In this document: in pieces, positions 12,310-23,558 of the stretch
Position numbering within the stretch: position 1 is the stretch's first letter
How the letters are laid out: each line of letters starts with the position of its first letter
NCBI GenBank assembly: GCA_009809945.1
Contig: WTPW01000013.1
Coordinates: 1,034,642 to 1,098,641 of the forward strand
Direction of reading: 5' to 3'
DNA: 64,000 nt
Source of the DNA: Gigaspora margarita
Lineage: Eukaryota; Glomeromycota; Glomeromycetes; Diversisporales; Gigasporaceae
Translations under genes and position numbers: made by a program
Notes under the pieces: model-generated
What the model saw: the letters and a program-made list of their open reading frames with translations, nothing else
Databases searched by the model: none
What the model was told of the DNA's origin: nothing

Positions 12310-13137
12310 ATATATAATTTAGCATAATGAACATATTACTCAGTAAACTTTGTTCAATTTATTTAACAAAAAATTATGTATATTATAAATCTACGGAATT
12401 AGAACCATGACTCTTAAAATCTCATAAATTATATAGATTGTAACTTTTATTATTAAAAAAATTTTTTAGCATATAAAATATAAAAAAGTTTTATAGTTAA
12501 ATAATAAATTGATCATATATTTTATATATTAAATTTTACAAATATTATACAATCTTTTGAAAACTTTTATATGTAATAAAAAAAAATCTACAAAATTAGA
12601 TATGGTTATCTTATAACTTTGAGCTAAGATTATTTTAAGTCTTACTTATTAACTTTAAATTAAATTTTTCAGGAATATAGAACAAGGAAAGAAGAAAAAA
12701 TTGAGCTTAAAAATTAAATTAAAAATATTGCTAATTTTGCACAAAACGAAAATGTAACTTGGCCAAAATTGAATATTTGCTGATTTTAAGATAATGAATA
12801 TATGTAAAAACATGCTCTGAACAACTTTACTAAAGAGTTAGAATTAGATACTTATCTTACAGATCATAATCTAGATCTAGATTCAGGTAGTAAACAGATT
12901 AAATAAATAATTTAATTAATAAAAATAAATAAAATAAAAAAAATAAGAAGTGAAAAGCAGCAAAAATAAACAAAAATAAAAAAAAACAAAAAAAAATAAT
13001 AAATAAAAAAAAATAAATACTATAAACAGCTATATACAAAACCTGGATCTGTTATAGTTACCAAAAAATTAATTAGTAAAAATGAGGGGTCTAATATATA
13101 GAAGTCTTGTATATAGCCATTTACTGTAAATAAATTA

Positions 13138-15211
13138 GAGCATTGCTATTCACACCATGGATTTTTGCTATTTGACTATGGTACATGTAGATCATTTCAA
13201 TTTTGTCACTTAAATATTTTAATTTCTAAAACTTTTATTAATATTATCTCTATGAATTCTTGATCAAATTTAATAATTTTTTTTATTTGAATTCTATGGA
13301 TTTGTAGAATTAGAATAAAAAAATTTTATCAAATTTGGTCAAGAACTCGTGGAGATAACTTTGATGGAAGTTCCTATAAACAATTTCAACACAGCTTCTT
13401 TGTAATATGTTTTTTTTGCTTTTTCAAAATAACCCACTATTTAGCAATGATTTACAAGATATTTTACTAAGCTAATAAAAATAATTTTATAACAAGACTT
13501 GTAGAACATATCATGGACTAATAGAATCTCAAATTTTATGAAAAGAAATTGAAAACTCGTAAAAATATTAACATTTTTGTAAATTTGGATGCATATATTT
13601 CGCAAGTTTTCTCCTAAAATTCAAATGCTTCTGAAAGCACTTTCTTAAAATAAAACATTCAAAAATGTGACTAATTAATTAATAGAATTAATCTTCGAAA
13701 GTCTTTAGTTAAATTTCATCAAAAACAGATTAATATTGACGAAGTTATAATGATTTTTCAATTTGCTTTCAGATTTGAAATTTTCTTAAATTTTCAATTT
13801 TGATGAAAACAAAAAAATAACCATCATAGGCTAGATTTTTACAAGTTACTGCGCACTAGATAAACTTTTAGAGCATATCATTGACTAATAAAATCTCAAA
13901 TTTCATAAAAAATGTTGAAAACTCATAAAAATATTAATATTTTTGTAAATTCAAATGCATACGTTTTTGCAAGTTTTTCCTAAACTTCAACTGCTTCTGG
14001 AAGGACTTTCTCAAAATAAAATCTTAAAAATTAACTAATTAAGTTGATATAATAGATATTTGAGAGTCTTTAGTTAAAATTTCATCAAAAATGGATTAAT
14101 ATTGATAAAGATATTTAGATTTTTCATTTTGCAACTAGATTCAAATATCTCTTGTAAACAATTTTGGTATATGATATACATTTTTGAAAATAGAAAAATC
14201 TTTTGTCAAAGATATCTATATGAGTTCTTGACCAAATTCAATGAAATTTTTTTATTTTAATTCTACAAATATACAGAATTCAAATAAAAAAATTTCATTG
14301 AATTTGGTCGAGAACTCATGAAGATATCTTTGATGAAAGTTTCTTATATTTTCAAAAAGAATATTATAAAGAAGCTGCACCAAATAAAAAAAGCTATTAT
14401 GAAGTGAATATTAATCAAATAATAGAAAGAAAAATTTTAACCTATTCTTTATTGATTTTATTAGTGCGCAGTAACTTGTTTCATTTGAACTTGTGAAAAT
14501 CTGGCCTGTAAAGGTAATTTTTCTGTTTTTATTAAAATTAAAAATTTTAGAAAATTTTGAATCTGGAAGCAAATTGAAAAATCATTATAATCTTGTCAAT
14601 ATTAATCTATTTTTGATAAAATTTTAATTAAAGACTCTCAAATACCTATTCTATCAACGTACTTAGTCATGTTTTGAAAGTTTTATTTTAGAAAGTGTTA
14701 CAGAAGCATTTGAAGTTTAGAGGAAATCTTGCAAAAATGTATGTGTTCAAATTTACAATAACATTAATATCTTCACGAGGTTTCAATTTTTTTTATGAAA
14801 TTTGAGATTCTATTAGTCCATGATATGTGCTACAAGTCTTATTATAAAATTATTTTAGTTAGCATAGTAATATTTTTTTATAAATTATCACCAAACAGTA
14901 AGTTATTTTGAAAAAACAAAAAAATATATTACAAAAAAGCTGCATTAAAATTGTTTACAGAAACTTTTATCAAAGATATCTCTATGTGTTCTTGACCAAA
15001 TTAGATAAAAAATTTTTTTATTTTAATTCAATGAATCTATAGAATTCAAATAAAACAATTTTTATTAAATTTGATCAAGAACTCATAGAGATAATATTAA
15101 TAAAAGTTCTTAAAAATTAAAATATTTAAGTGACAAAATCAAGGTGATCTACATGTACCATAGTGCGAATAGCAAAAATCCATGGTGCAAAATAGCAATT
15201 CTCTTAATTTA
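13138..15211. repeat. 2.07-kb inverted-repeat element with roughly 1-kb arms
   Basis: The left end (CACCATGGATTTTTGCTAT, ATGGTACATGTAGATCA) has an inverted counterpart at 15135-15205. Further matching blocks (for example around 13500-13600 against 14750-14850) show that almost the whole unit is a degenerate palindrome. Blocks such as GACTAATAAAATCTCAAATTTC near 13510 and 13880 are also directly duplicated within the left arm. The arms contain the same small hairpin (ATTTGAATTC...GAATTCAAAT) that is amplified in the satellite at 40730-42100. No coding. Confidence 0.65.
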
Positions 15212-15851
15212 TTAATTATTAAAACTTGGGACATAGCCAAAACACTTGTAATACTAGGATGTTTGAATATTAGAATATAGCAAAAAAAGGCTAGAATAGC
15301 AAAATATACAATACTAATTTTTGGTGCTATTCTATACTAGCTGCCATATTTATAACCCAACTATAGAATTGTCTATTTAAACTTTTAATCTATACTTCTC
15401 CTATTATTTATCTACCTTTTTTTAATTATAGAAGTTAGACTACCTTGTTAATATATTACCACTTAGAGCTACTTTACTTTTGCAAAAAATTTTTGCTAAT
15501 GCAATTCATATTCCACTTATATATTATTTGGTCTTTAGTAACTTGCACTATGGCATCAAACACACTTGCAGTTGGAAATTTTCTTGAACTATTATTATTA
15601 TCCATTTTTGTTTTTGTAAAGTTTGCTCAACCCAAAAGGACTCTGAATAATCTATATAATGACATATCTGAAAAATCGCTAATGGAGACTCATTTTTTTT
15701 TAAAAAGGTTATATTTGAAAAGTAGATATTGAATAAAAAGGTTATATTTAAAAATGGGTAATGGGCAAAATGAGTATATTTAAAAGAATGCTAATAGGAT
15801 AAGTTTTTTAAATGTTATATTTGAAATATGCTAATTAAAATTGGGAGAATG

Positions 15852-16863
15852 GCCCTTTTTTTTTATTATTTTTATTTTTTTTATTATTTTTATTTTTCTT
15901 TTTATTATTTTTATTTTTTTTATTTTTAATTTTTTTTTATTTTTATTTTTTTTTATTTTTATTTTTNNNNNNNNNNNNNNNNNNNNNNNNNNNNNNNNNN
16001 NNNNNNNNNNNNNNNNNNNNNNNNNNNNNNNNNNNNNNNNNNNNNNNNNNNNNNNNNNNNNNNNNNNNNNNNNNNNNNNNNNNNNNNNNNNNNNNNNNNN
16101 NNNNNNNNNNNNNNNNNNNNNNNNNNNNNNNNNNNNNNNNNNNNNNNNNNNNNNNNNNNNNNNNNNNNNNNNNNNNNNNNNNNNNNNNNNNNNNNNNNNN
16201 NNNNNNNNNNNNNNNNNNNNNNNNNNNNNNNNNNNNNNNNNNNNNNNNNNNNNNNNNNNNNNNNNNNNNNNNNNNNNNNNNNNNNNNNNNNNNNNNNNNN
16301 NNNNNNNNNNNNNNNNNNNNNNNNNNNNNNNNNNNNNNNNNNNNNNNNNNNNNNNNNNNNNNNNNNNNNNNNNNNNNNNNNNNNNNNNNNNNNNNNNNNN
16401 NNNNNNNNNNNNNNNNNNNNNNNNNNNNNNNNNNNNNNNNNNNNNNNNNNNNNNNNNNNNNNNNNNNNNNNNNNNNNNNNNNNNNNNNNNNNNNNNNNNN
16501 NNNNNNNNNNNNNNNNNNNNNNNNNNNNNNNNNNNNNNNNNNNNNNNNNNNNNNNNNNNNNNNNNNNNNNNNNNNNNNNNNNNNNNNNNNNNNNNNNNNN
16601 NNNNNNNNNNNNNNNNNNNNNNNNNNNNNNNNNNNNNNNNNNNNNNNNNNNNNNNNNNNNNNNNNNNNNNNNNNNNNNNNNNNNNNNNNNNNNNNNNNNN
16701 NNNNNNNNNNNNNNNNNNNNNNNNNNNNNNNNNNNNNNNNNNNNNNNNNNNNNNNNNNNNNNNNNNNNNNNNNNNNNNNNNNNNNNNNNNNNNNNNNNNN
16801 NNNNNNNNNNNNNNNNNNNNNNNNNNNNNNNNNNNNNNNNNNNNNNNNNNNNNNNNNNNNNNN
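15852..16863. other. TTTTTA microsatellite and 897-bp assembly gap
   Basis: A T-rich microsatellite of TTTTTATTT units (15852-15966) runs directly into 897 unknown bases (15967-16863). Any reading frame crossing it is meaningless. The gap was probably caused by the microsatellite. The stretch before it, 15212-15851, has AT-rich sequence with no gene I can support. Confidence 0.9.
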
Positions 16864-16949
16864 AGAGAGTATTAGTATAAAAATTTTTTTTGAAACCTTA
16901 CATTTCGAAAAATGTTAAGTAATTCCAAACTTGCTACCTAATATTTGAA

Positions 16950-17790
16950 TTAGACCAGACCAAGTGATTATATGTTTTATATTATTCTCTTTTCACTTCA
17001 GAAAAGGAAGGAGAGTGGTTTATATAGTAAAATTTTAAAAAAATTTTTCAAAAAAAAAAATTTCTGAATTGTTTTGTAACTGTATAAAAATTCTTTAAAT
17101 ATCCTATAGCTCTATATAAAGTAAATTAGAGTATTGTGGGCTAGTTAAAGTTTCTGCTAATAAAACTTTTTAATAACAAATAGATTTTTATACAATTTTT
17201 ATTATTTGAACTATGCTTAATAAAGAATAAATTACTTAAAAAAATCTTTAAATTATATATAGTTTTAGATATATAAATAATTAGTACACAAATAGAATAT
17301 AAAACTAAATTTTAAAGGGGTGGGGGTATTGTGAACCATTATTTAATAGTTAATAATTTTTGATCTACTGGTCCGTTTTGGATAATTTTACTACCAGAAT
17401 GACTTTTTCAGTGAGATAATTCTAACAAGTACAAAATTGTTAAAATCCAATCATGGGATCCCAAGATCATTAAAGGTTAATATGCAAAAAAATTGCAACT
17501 TTACTAATATAATCAAATATATACAAAAACTTATATTTTGTATAAATGATAATATCTTATGCTCTAGTAGTCAGAATTGGATAAAATTTATACCATTCAA
17601 TTCGTCTCAATGAGATGAATCAAATGAATAAAATTATCCAATTTTGATCACTAGATTACAAGATATTTGGCTGGCCCATAATACTTCTCTGGTTCACAAT
17701 ACCCCTATTTATCTTATTTTTATCTAAATTAATTTTTACTATAAGCGAAAAGTAATATAAACCACTTAATTAACTTGGTCTGACCTTGTA
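16950..17790. repeat. Outer inverted repeat with GACCAAGT ends
   Basis: GACCAGACCAAGT at 16953 is mirrored by ACTTGGTCTGACC near 17776-17788. The sequences inside (GTGGTTTATAT and neighbours) also pair. A second TIR element (17323-17705) lies within, so this is a nested pair. No gene inside. Confidence 0.5.
17323..17705. mobile_element. 383-bp TIR element with two hairpin units
   Basis: GGGGTATTGTGAACCA at the left matches GGGGTATTGTGAACCAGAGA on the minus strand at the right. Two copies of the 95-bp hairpin unit lie inside (17366-17459 and 17562-17655). The architecture matches the 19461-20429 element, but the terminal sequences differ, so the hairpins are shared between families. Confidence 0.65.
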
Positions 17791-18042
17791 AGTTTGCTTC
17801 TTTTGGTATCTACTTCACAACATAGGTCCTTTTCCTTTATTGCAACTCTGGTATCCAGATTGATAGTCCTTTTTATAAGTTTTGTTGTTGGCTCTAGTTT
17901 CTAATACTTCAGTTTTGGAAGCACTATCAAAGATCTTTGCTACCTTCTTACTTGGAACTTGCCAAAAAGGTTTCTGTTTTTCAGTTTCTTTATAACAATA
18001 TACAACTACATATAATATACCAAACTGATTAATAAAAAGCAT
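17767..18042 (-). pseudogene. Short coding-like relic
   Basis: On the minus strand a frame reads QVPSKKVAKIFDSASKTEVL and further polar sequence with non-AT-driven residues. It meets a TGA near 17815 and continues in frame (SRYQKKQTYKV) to the edge of the inverted repeat that ends near 17790. It may be an exon or transposase fragment cut by that element. I do not recognise it and the call is weak. Confidence 0.3.
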
Positions 18043-18784
18043 TTACTGAAATACAGATTTATTTTTCTAAATAGTTGCTAGTAGAATTTAAACCCTAGAT
18101 GCTATTTGGGAATGACAACTTAACAACTTCTCTAAGTTACCACACTCTAATTAACATTTTTTTATACTTTTTATACAGTTGTTTAGACAATATTTACATT
18201 TTTTTCTATTCTATTGTAGCATTTTAGATAAAATCTATAACTGCATATTAAAATAATTGCTTGATTATTAATCTTTAATTTTTTATAACAATAATTACAA
18301 TATAATAGAGTAAAACCCATAATAGGAACCCATGAAAGTGGTTATATTATTGATGCAATTACTTTCTAAAATAGTAACTAACCTATTGCTAACTCTAACA
18401 ATGGTAAGTAAGATATACATCAACAATGTAACTATCTCTATTGTGGGATTCACCCTTTTATATTACAATTATTGAATAAGGAGAAATAGTATACTATATC
18501 TGGTTGGCTACTTGTTATATCTATTTTATCTAAAGTAGAAAGATTATATCATTTTTTAATGAAAATCGAATTTTATTGCTAACTAAAATAGTTTTTTTGT
18601 AATTTTTTTAAAATTGTAAAATAAGAAAAATACAGGGTTTGATGTTAAGAATTTTAGACCCTATAACAAATAGATATTATTGAGTAATTGAAAAAATCTA
18701 ATAAAATGCTAAAATTTATAGAAGTCTAAAAAATAAGCCATTTTTGTAAATTATTAGCATTGTCCTTTGGAAATATTGTAGTAT

Positions 18785-19045
18785 ATATGGGCTGTGTTCT
18801 GCAAAAAAGGAAGGATATTGACAAATTTTTCAAAATTAATTTTTTTACATAAATTAATTTAAAATATGATCAGGATCATTTTTATTTAAGATATAATTGT
18901 AGTTGTATTAATAAAATTTTGCAGTATAGCTCTTCAAAATTTGCAATTTCTTATGATTTATTATAAAATCTATAACATAAAAATTGATTTTCCAAAGATC
19001 TTTTTTTTTGTCAATTTCCCCCTTTTTGCAGAAAACAGCCCATAT
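18785..19045. repeat. 261-bp MITE with ATGGGCTGT ends
   Basis: ATGGGCTGTGTTCTGCAAAA at the left and ATGGGCTGTTTTCTGCAAAA (minus strand) at the right are nearly identical; GATATTGACAAA/GAAATTGACAAA extend the arms. ATAT flanks both sides. No coding capacity. A weaker inverted repeat with CCCATAATAG/CCCACAATAG arms lies just upstream at about 18310-18465. Confidence 0.65.
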
Positions 19046-19460
19046 TCTACTATAAATATTTCCTACCCAATAATTATTAATTGAATTAAATTTTTTAATT
19101 GCTTCTCTTATTAGAAGTTCAATGTTTTTCTAATAGAATAGATACAATAGAAATGCTAATAGAGCTTTATTATAATTTTTACAATGCTATTGCAGGGCAA
19201 AGGTCCATATACAAAATATAGTTTTTATATAGTTATCAAATAATCTAAATTGAAATACAAAGCATAGATTTAAGAGAAGTAGATAAATATAATTTTATCT
19301 AACAACTCTATAATAACTAGGTAATCAATATTTTTGTAGCAAAATAAACTTTTTTACAATTTATACAGTAAATGCCAACTCAAAATTCATGGTCTAGGTT
19401 TTTTGACCAAAAATTTCAATCTCCAAATGCAAATTAAAAGAGCTTTTCAAAAAATGGTTA

Positions 19461-20429
19461 GGGGAGCGCCATTTATCATCTGATTTTTTGCTACTAAGAG
19501 GCTACCCCCCTATCCCCACCTGATCATCAAATATTGCGATTTGATTGGCTAAAATTATTAAAATTTTAAAATTTTTTAAATTTTAATATTAAATAACTCT
19601 TGAACCAGCGATCCGTTTTGGATGATTTTACTACCAAAATGCTCGCCTCAATGAGACGATTCCAATGAGCCTAAAATCATCAAATCCAATTACAGGATCC
19701 CAAGATCGTTATAGATTTGTATTGCTTTAATTATATTATTTTCGTATATGCTGTATTAAAAATTATTATTAAAGAGCTTATAAACTTTAATATTAAATAA
19801 TTCTTGAAACAATGATCCAATTTGAATGATTTTACTACCAAAATGCTCGTCTCAATGAGTCGATTCTAATGGACCTAAAATCGTTAAATTCTGATCACGG
19901 GATCCAGAGATCGTTATAGATTTGTATTATTTTTAATAGATTATATTAAAAATAACACAAATATATAACGATCTCTGGATCCCGTGATCAGAATTTAACG
20001 ATTTTAGGTTCACTCGAATCGTCTCATTGAGACGAGCATTTTGGTAGTAAAATCATCCAAAATGGATCACTGGTTCAAGAGTTATTTAATCTTAAAGTTT
20101 ATAAGCTCTTTAATAATAATTTTTAATATATACGAAAATAATATAATTAAAGCAGTACAAATCTATAACGATCTTGGGATCCTGAGATTGGATTTTGATG
20201 ATTTTAGGCTTGTTGGGATCGTCTCATTGAGACGAACATTTTGGTAGTAAAATCATCCAAAACGGATCACTGGTTCAAGAGTTATTTAATATTAAATTTT
20301 AAAAATTTTAAAAAATTTTAAAAAATTTTAATAATTTTAGCCAATCAAAAGCTATCTGCTATTAGGACCTGATAATGGTCTGACCCCCCCCCCCCCACCC
20401 TAAAAATCAGATGATAGATGGTGCTCCCC
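19461..20429. mobile_element. PIF/Harbinger-like element carrying four hairpin units
   Basis: Ends GGGGAGCGCCATTTATCATC and (minus strand) GGGGAGCACCATCTATCATC are flanked by TTA on both sides (19458-19460 and 20430-20432). A 3-bp TTA/TAA duplication with G-rich ends suggests the PIF/Harbinger superfamily. Inside, two 95-bp hairpin units on each side (19600, 19808; inverted 19978, 20170) make the 969-bp element a large palindrome. The tract of 13 consecutive C at 20382-20394 is notable. No transposase. Related copies are the fragment at 9500 and the small one at 58895. Confidence 0.75.
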
Positions 20430-20559
20430 TTAATATACTTTCATTACCTGCCCTTTTGTATTAAGAGTAATGTGTAATAGCCCAAGTAAAGAAATAAATA
20501 ATAATATTTTTTTTGGTATTGAACTTTTATTTTTTTTTATAAATATAGATATGAATATA

Positions 20560-21060
20560 ATACTGACCTGGCCAATCTATGACAATTGGTGCTACATTAC
20601 TATCAAGATGACCTATCTTTTTATTATAGTCTAAAATAATACTTAGAGTATTTAGGTAATCTTGAATAGAATGTATGTTGCTCCTTTACTCCAATTAGCA
20701 TTACCCTTTCATTTTGCATTCTTCTTTCATTCTTAAATAACACAATCATAAAAATGTATCAAAGCTAATCAATTCTATTGAAATTAGAGAAAGACAAGCT
20801 ATTCAATTATTCATTGTGAATATGATAAATTGAAACAATACTGGTATTGGTTAATAAGTCTTTCACAATAATAGATGCATCAATGTTATTGGGATTGTGA
20901 ATAGACTTATTATTAAACATAATTGGATGGGAACTGATATCACAACCTTTTTAGCTACACATGTTGCCAGATGAACTGCACCTGAAAGAGATGCATTTAT
21001 CGGGACATCGAATTTCGTGGATATTATGATAATCATCCAGGTTTTATACACCAAGATATT
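20560..21060 (-). pseudogene. Weak coding relic, unrecognised
   Basis: Minus-strand frames contain protein-like fragments (DVPINASLSGAVHLATCVAK, then after a frame change IHNPNNIDASIIVKDLL) separated by stops. The base composition is less AT-rich than the neighbours. I cannot identify a family; it could be noise or an old gene fragment. Confidence 0.25.
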
Positions 21061-21347
21061 TTTTTTTCTTATTGGATGTTCATTAGCAATTTATTTTGTA
21101 GTTATATACAGTTTTATGGGTAAACGAAACACCTGTGCAGCTTAATGTATTAATTGCATACTCTCTCGCTGGCTTATACAATAGTATCTACCAGTACATT
21201 GTATTCTGTGATCCTTGTCCATTGCCGAGTTCAACTCTAAGCTATAAATACAAAATTTTGGTTTCTGTAATGAGAGGCTTCTATTTTATCCACATGAGTA
21301 GGACGTCCAGGAGGGTTAAGACTAACAACTAACAGTTTATAGCATCC

Positions 21348-21643
21348 ACTTAATTGCGCGGGTAATACAAACCCCTGAAGAGGAATAGCCAATCAGAGAG
21401 TGCAAATTTTGACATTCCGGATCAGCCCGCCAAAAAATCCGAACACGTGTAAAAGAAGAAATATTCAAAAACTAATGTTTAAATAGATATTAATACACTA
21501 ATTAAAAATGATGGGAATAAAAATTTTAAATATGGTAAGCATCCTATAGCCTAACTAACGTTAAGGCTCTAACCCTAAAATTTATCACACACACATAAGT
21601 TTATTTACAAAAATTGTATTCTATACTACCCGCGCAAATAAGC
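21348..21643. mobile_element. MITE copy 1, ACTTAWTTGCGCGGGTA ends
   Basis: ACTTAATTGCGCGGGTA at the left mirrors CTTATTTGCGCGGGTA on the minus strand at the right. The interior (GCCAATCAGAGAGTGCAAAT, AACACGTGTAAAAGA, CACTAATTAAAAATGATGG, CTAACCCTAAAATT) is shared in the same order with the inverted copy at 58297-58619. Two copies with a common interior make this a genuine family. I see no coding. Confidence 0.75.
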
Positions 21644-21776
21644 CTTAATTTATTCGTGATACGGGTTTATAAATTTTAAGAGGTTGATGCATTCGTAATA
21701 AATGGTGCACTTACTAATTGTCTCATGAAATATTTATATAATTGATACAATGATCTATTATTATTTGGTTTTAGGT

Positions 21777-21895
21777 CAAAATCCTGACAATAAAGAATCC
21801 GATAGGGAAAAAACCGGCCAACATTAATCTAACTCTGTCTAACTTTGGACACTGTCGGGATTCTTATTATCGGGACTTTAATTAAAACCTATTTC
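21777..21895. repeat. Roughly 119-bp hairpin
   Basis: ATCCTGACAATAAAGAATCC pairs with TCCCGATAATAAGAATCCCG (minus strand). The arms are separated by a short loop containing TCTAACTCTGTCTAACTT. It is probably a small MITE. Confidence 0.5.
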
Positions 21896-22055
21896 ATCAA
21901 AAATTCCTGTTAAAAAATAATTACAGTCAATTAAGATATTTTACTACGGAAAGATTAAGTGAATAAATTACGCAAGGGTGACTATAAACGTAATATTACC
22001 TAATTTTAATGCAAGGAATATGTAATTACGCAAAAAATATAACTGTTTTTATTTT

Positions 22056-22285
22056 AGAAAATATTTAACCCAGGGGGGGATCACCACCCTTATTATTTTT
22101 AGGGTTAGGGTACAATTTTGGGATAAAGGAAGTTTTATATAATATAAATTAGATTAGATATAAGATCCTGATCCCGATTTCAGTCCTCGAAAGGTTTTCA
22201 GGTCCTGAGCATTTTTACTTAGAGAACCAGATCCCGTTTATGTAGTCGTTTTTGAGATATAGCTCACCCCGGGTTAAAAATAGCA
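22056..22285. repeat. TIR repeat with TTTAACCC ends
   Basis: TATTTAACCCAGGGGGGGAT at 22064 faces TATTTTTAACCCGGGGTGAG on the minus strand near 22257-22278. The short ends and absent target duplication make this a tentative MITE. Confidence 0.4.
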
Positions 22286-22299
22286 ATACTCTTTATTTT

Positions 22300-23340
22300 A
22301 ATATTCACTAATAATGAAGTAATTCATTAAACAAAAAAAAAAATGAAGTAATCATAAAACGATTATGAAAACTTTGTAAGGTGTATGATTGTTTCTAGCT
22401 GCCTGATTGGCGCACACAATATTTTATACACCGTCTCTAGTTGCCCCAATTTGGACAAGTTTTAAATTTAACACTAAAATGACGTTACTAGAAAAAGAAA
22501 AGCAGGTGACGTCACTGCACAGTTTTGTGCACTCCAATAATCCGCTAAACTATAATTTTGGATATTAAAGTATACTATGATCAATTCATTATATAATATG
22601 CATGTCCTGGGAAACCAAATTTCCGATATGGCACAGTACAATTACCATTTACTTAAATAATAATAAAACTTTCATTATTATAAGCGAGACATAAGAATCG
22701 GAAAAATACTACAATCGGAACTTTTTTGATAAAAATAAATCCTAGAACACCATAATAAAATTTATCGATATACTTTAGAAGCTTAATTTTTTTTATTCAT
22801 AAAAGCATTACATAAACATGTTAGCAAAATAAAAAGTTCTTTCATTACATGAACAATCAGTGAAAATAAGTGAAACAAAGCCAAAGAAGTCGCCGCACAG
22901 ATTTTCTGCGCCACGAGACCCAAAACATGGTCAAGACCCCCGATTCGAAGGTGCTGCCATGAAATCGTTCCCTCGTGAAAAGGGTCAAATAAATCTAAAC
23001 ATGACCTCCTAAAAAAGGAAATAACAATTGTAGAATGTCAATGAGTTGTGAGATGGCCGATACCATTAGTCATTGCAACAGATTAAAACAAAAAAGGAAT
23101 TTTACGGGCGTGTTAATGAGCGACCGCGTATAACTCACATGTATTTAAAGTCCTTTGATTTCGCGATTTCTCATTTGGCTCTTTTGTGCGAATGTTCTAT
23201 AAACTTAAGGATTATTCTCATTTATATATTTTGGGATTTTAGTTTATTGTAAGATTAGGTAATAACATTTATTAGGATTATTAAATAAATTAGTATACAA
23301 CTCAAGGATACGTATTATTTTAATTAAACTCATATCATAA
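22300..23340. other. Low-repeat region upstream of the LRR gene
   Basis: This is the least AT-biased and least repetitive kilobase of the window. An imperfect inverted repeat (GATTGGCGCACA / GGAGTGCACA, about 22403-22545) contains a palindromic GTGACGTCAC at 22507-22516, a possible CRE-type site, though isolated. I see no gene on either strand. It probably contains the promoter of the downstream F-box/LRR gene; ATGTATTTAAAG near 23149 is the only TATA-like candidate I noticed. Confidence 0.45.
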
Positions 23341-23545
23341 AATACACCGTCCACAAAATTAAGATTTTTACCCATTGTTCCTGAAATCCACCATTTCATT
23401 CAATCGTTCACAAATTAAATTTTTACTCATTGTTCCCTGAAAACTGTAGTAACACACATTACATTCATATAAATTTCACCGTTCACAAAATTAAGAATTT
23501 TAATTGTTACTCTGAAATCTTTAGTAATATACCATTTCATATCGA
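23341..23545 (+). promoter_or_regulatory. Triplicated leader upstream of the LRR gene
   Basis: Three tandem copies of a 60-75-bp segment begin near 23346, 23405 and 23478. Each contains a variant of CGTTCACAAAATTAAG, then TTTTTACTCATTGTTC and CTGAAATC. They end 14 bases before the start codon, so they probably lie in the 5' leader or core promoter. No other such array flanks a gene in this window. Confidence 0.5.
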
Positions 23546-23558
23546 TTAAACATCAGAA

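Noticed and set aside
15841..16875. Long forward open frame
   Set aside because: It is mostly the assembly gap, preceded by a TTTTTA microsatellite; there is no protein information.
22300..22320. LTR retrotransposon or viral sequence near the unique region or elsewhere
   Set aside because: No reverse transcriptase, integrase, protease or viral replicase motifs were seen anywhere in the window.
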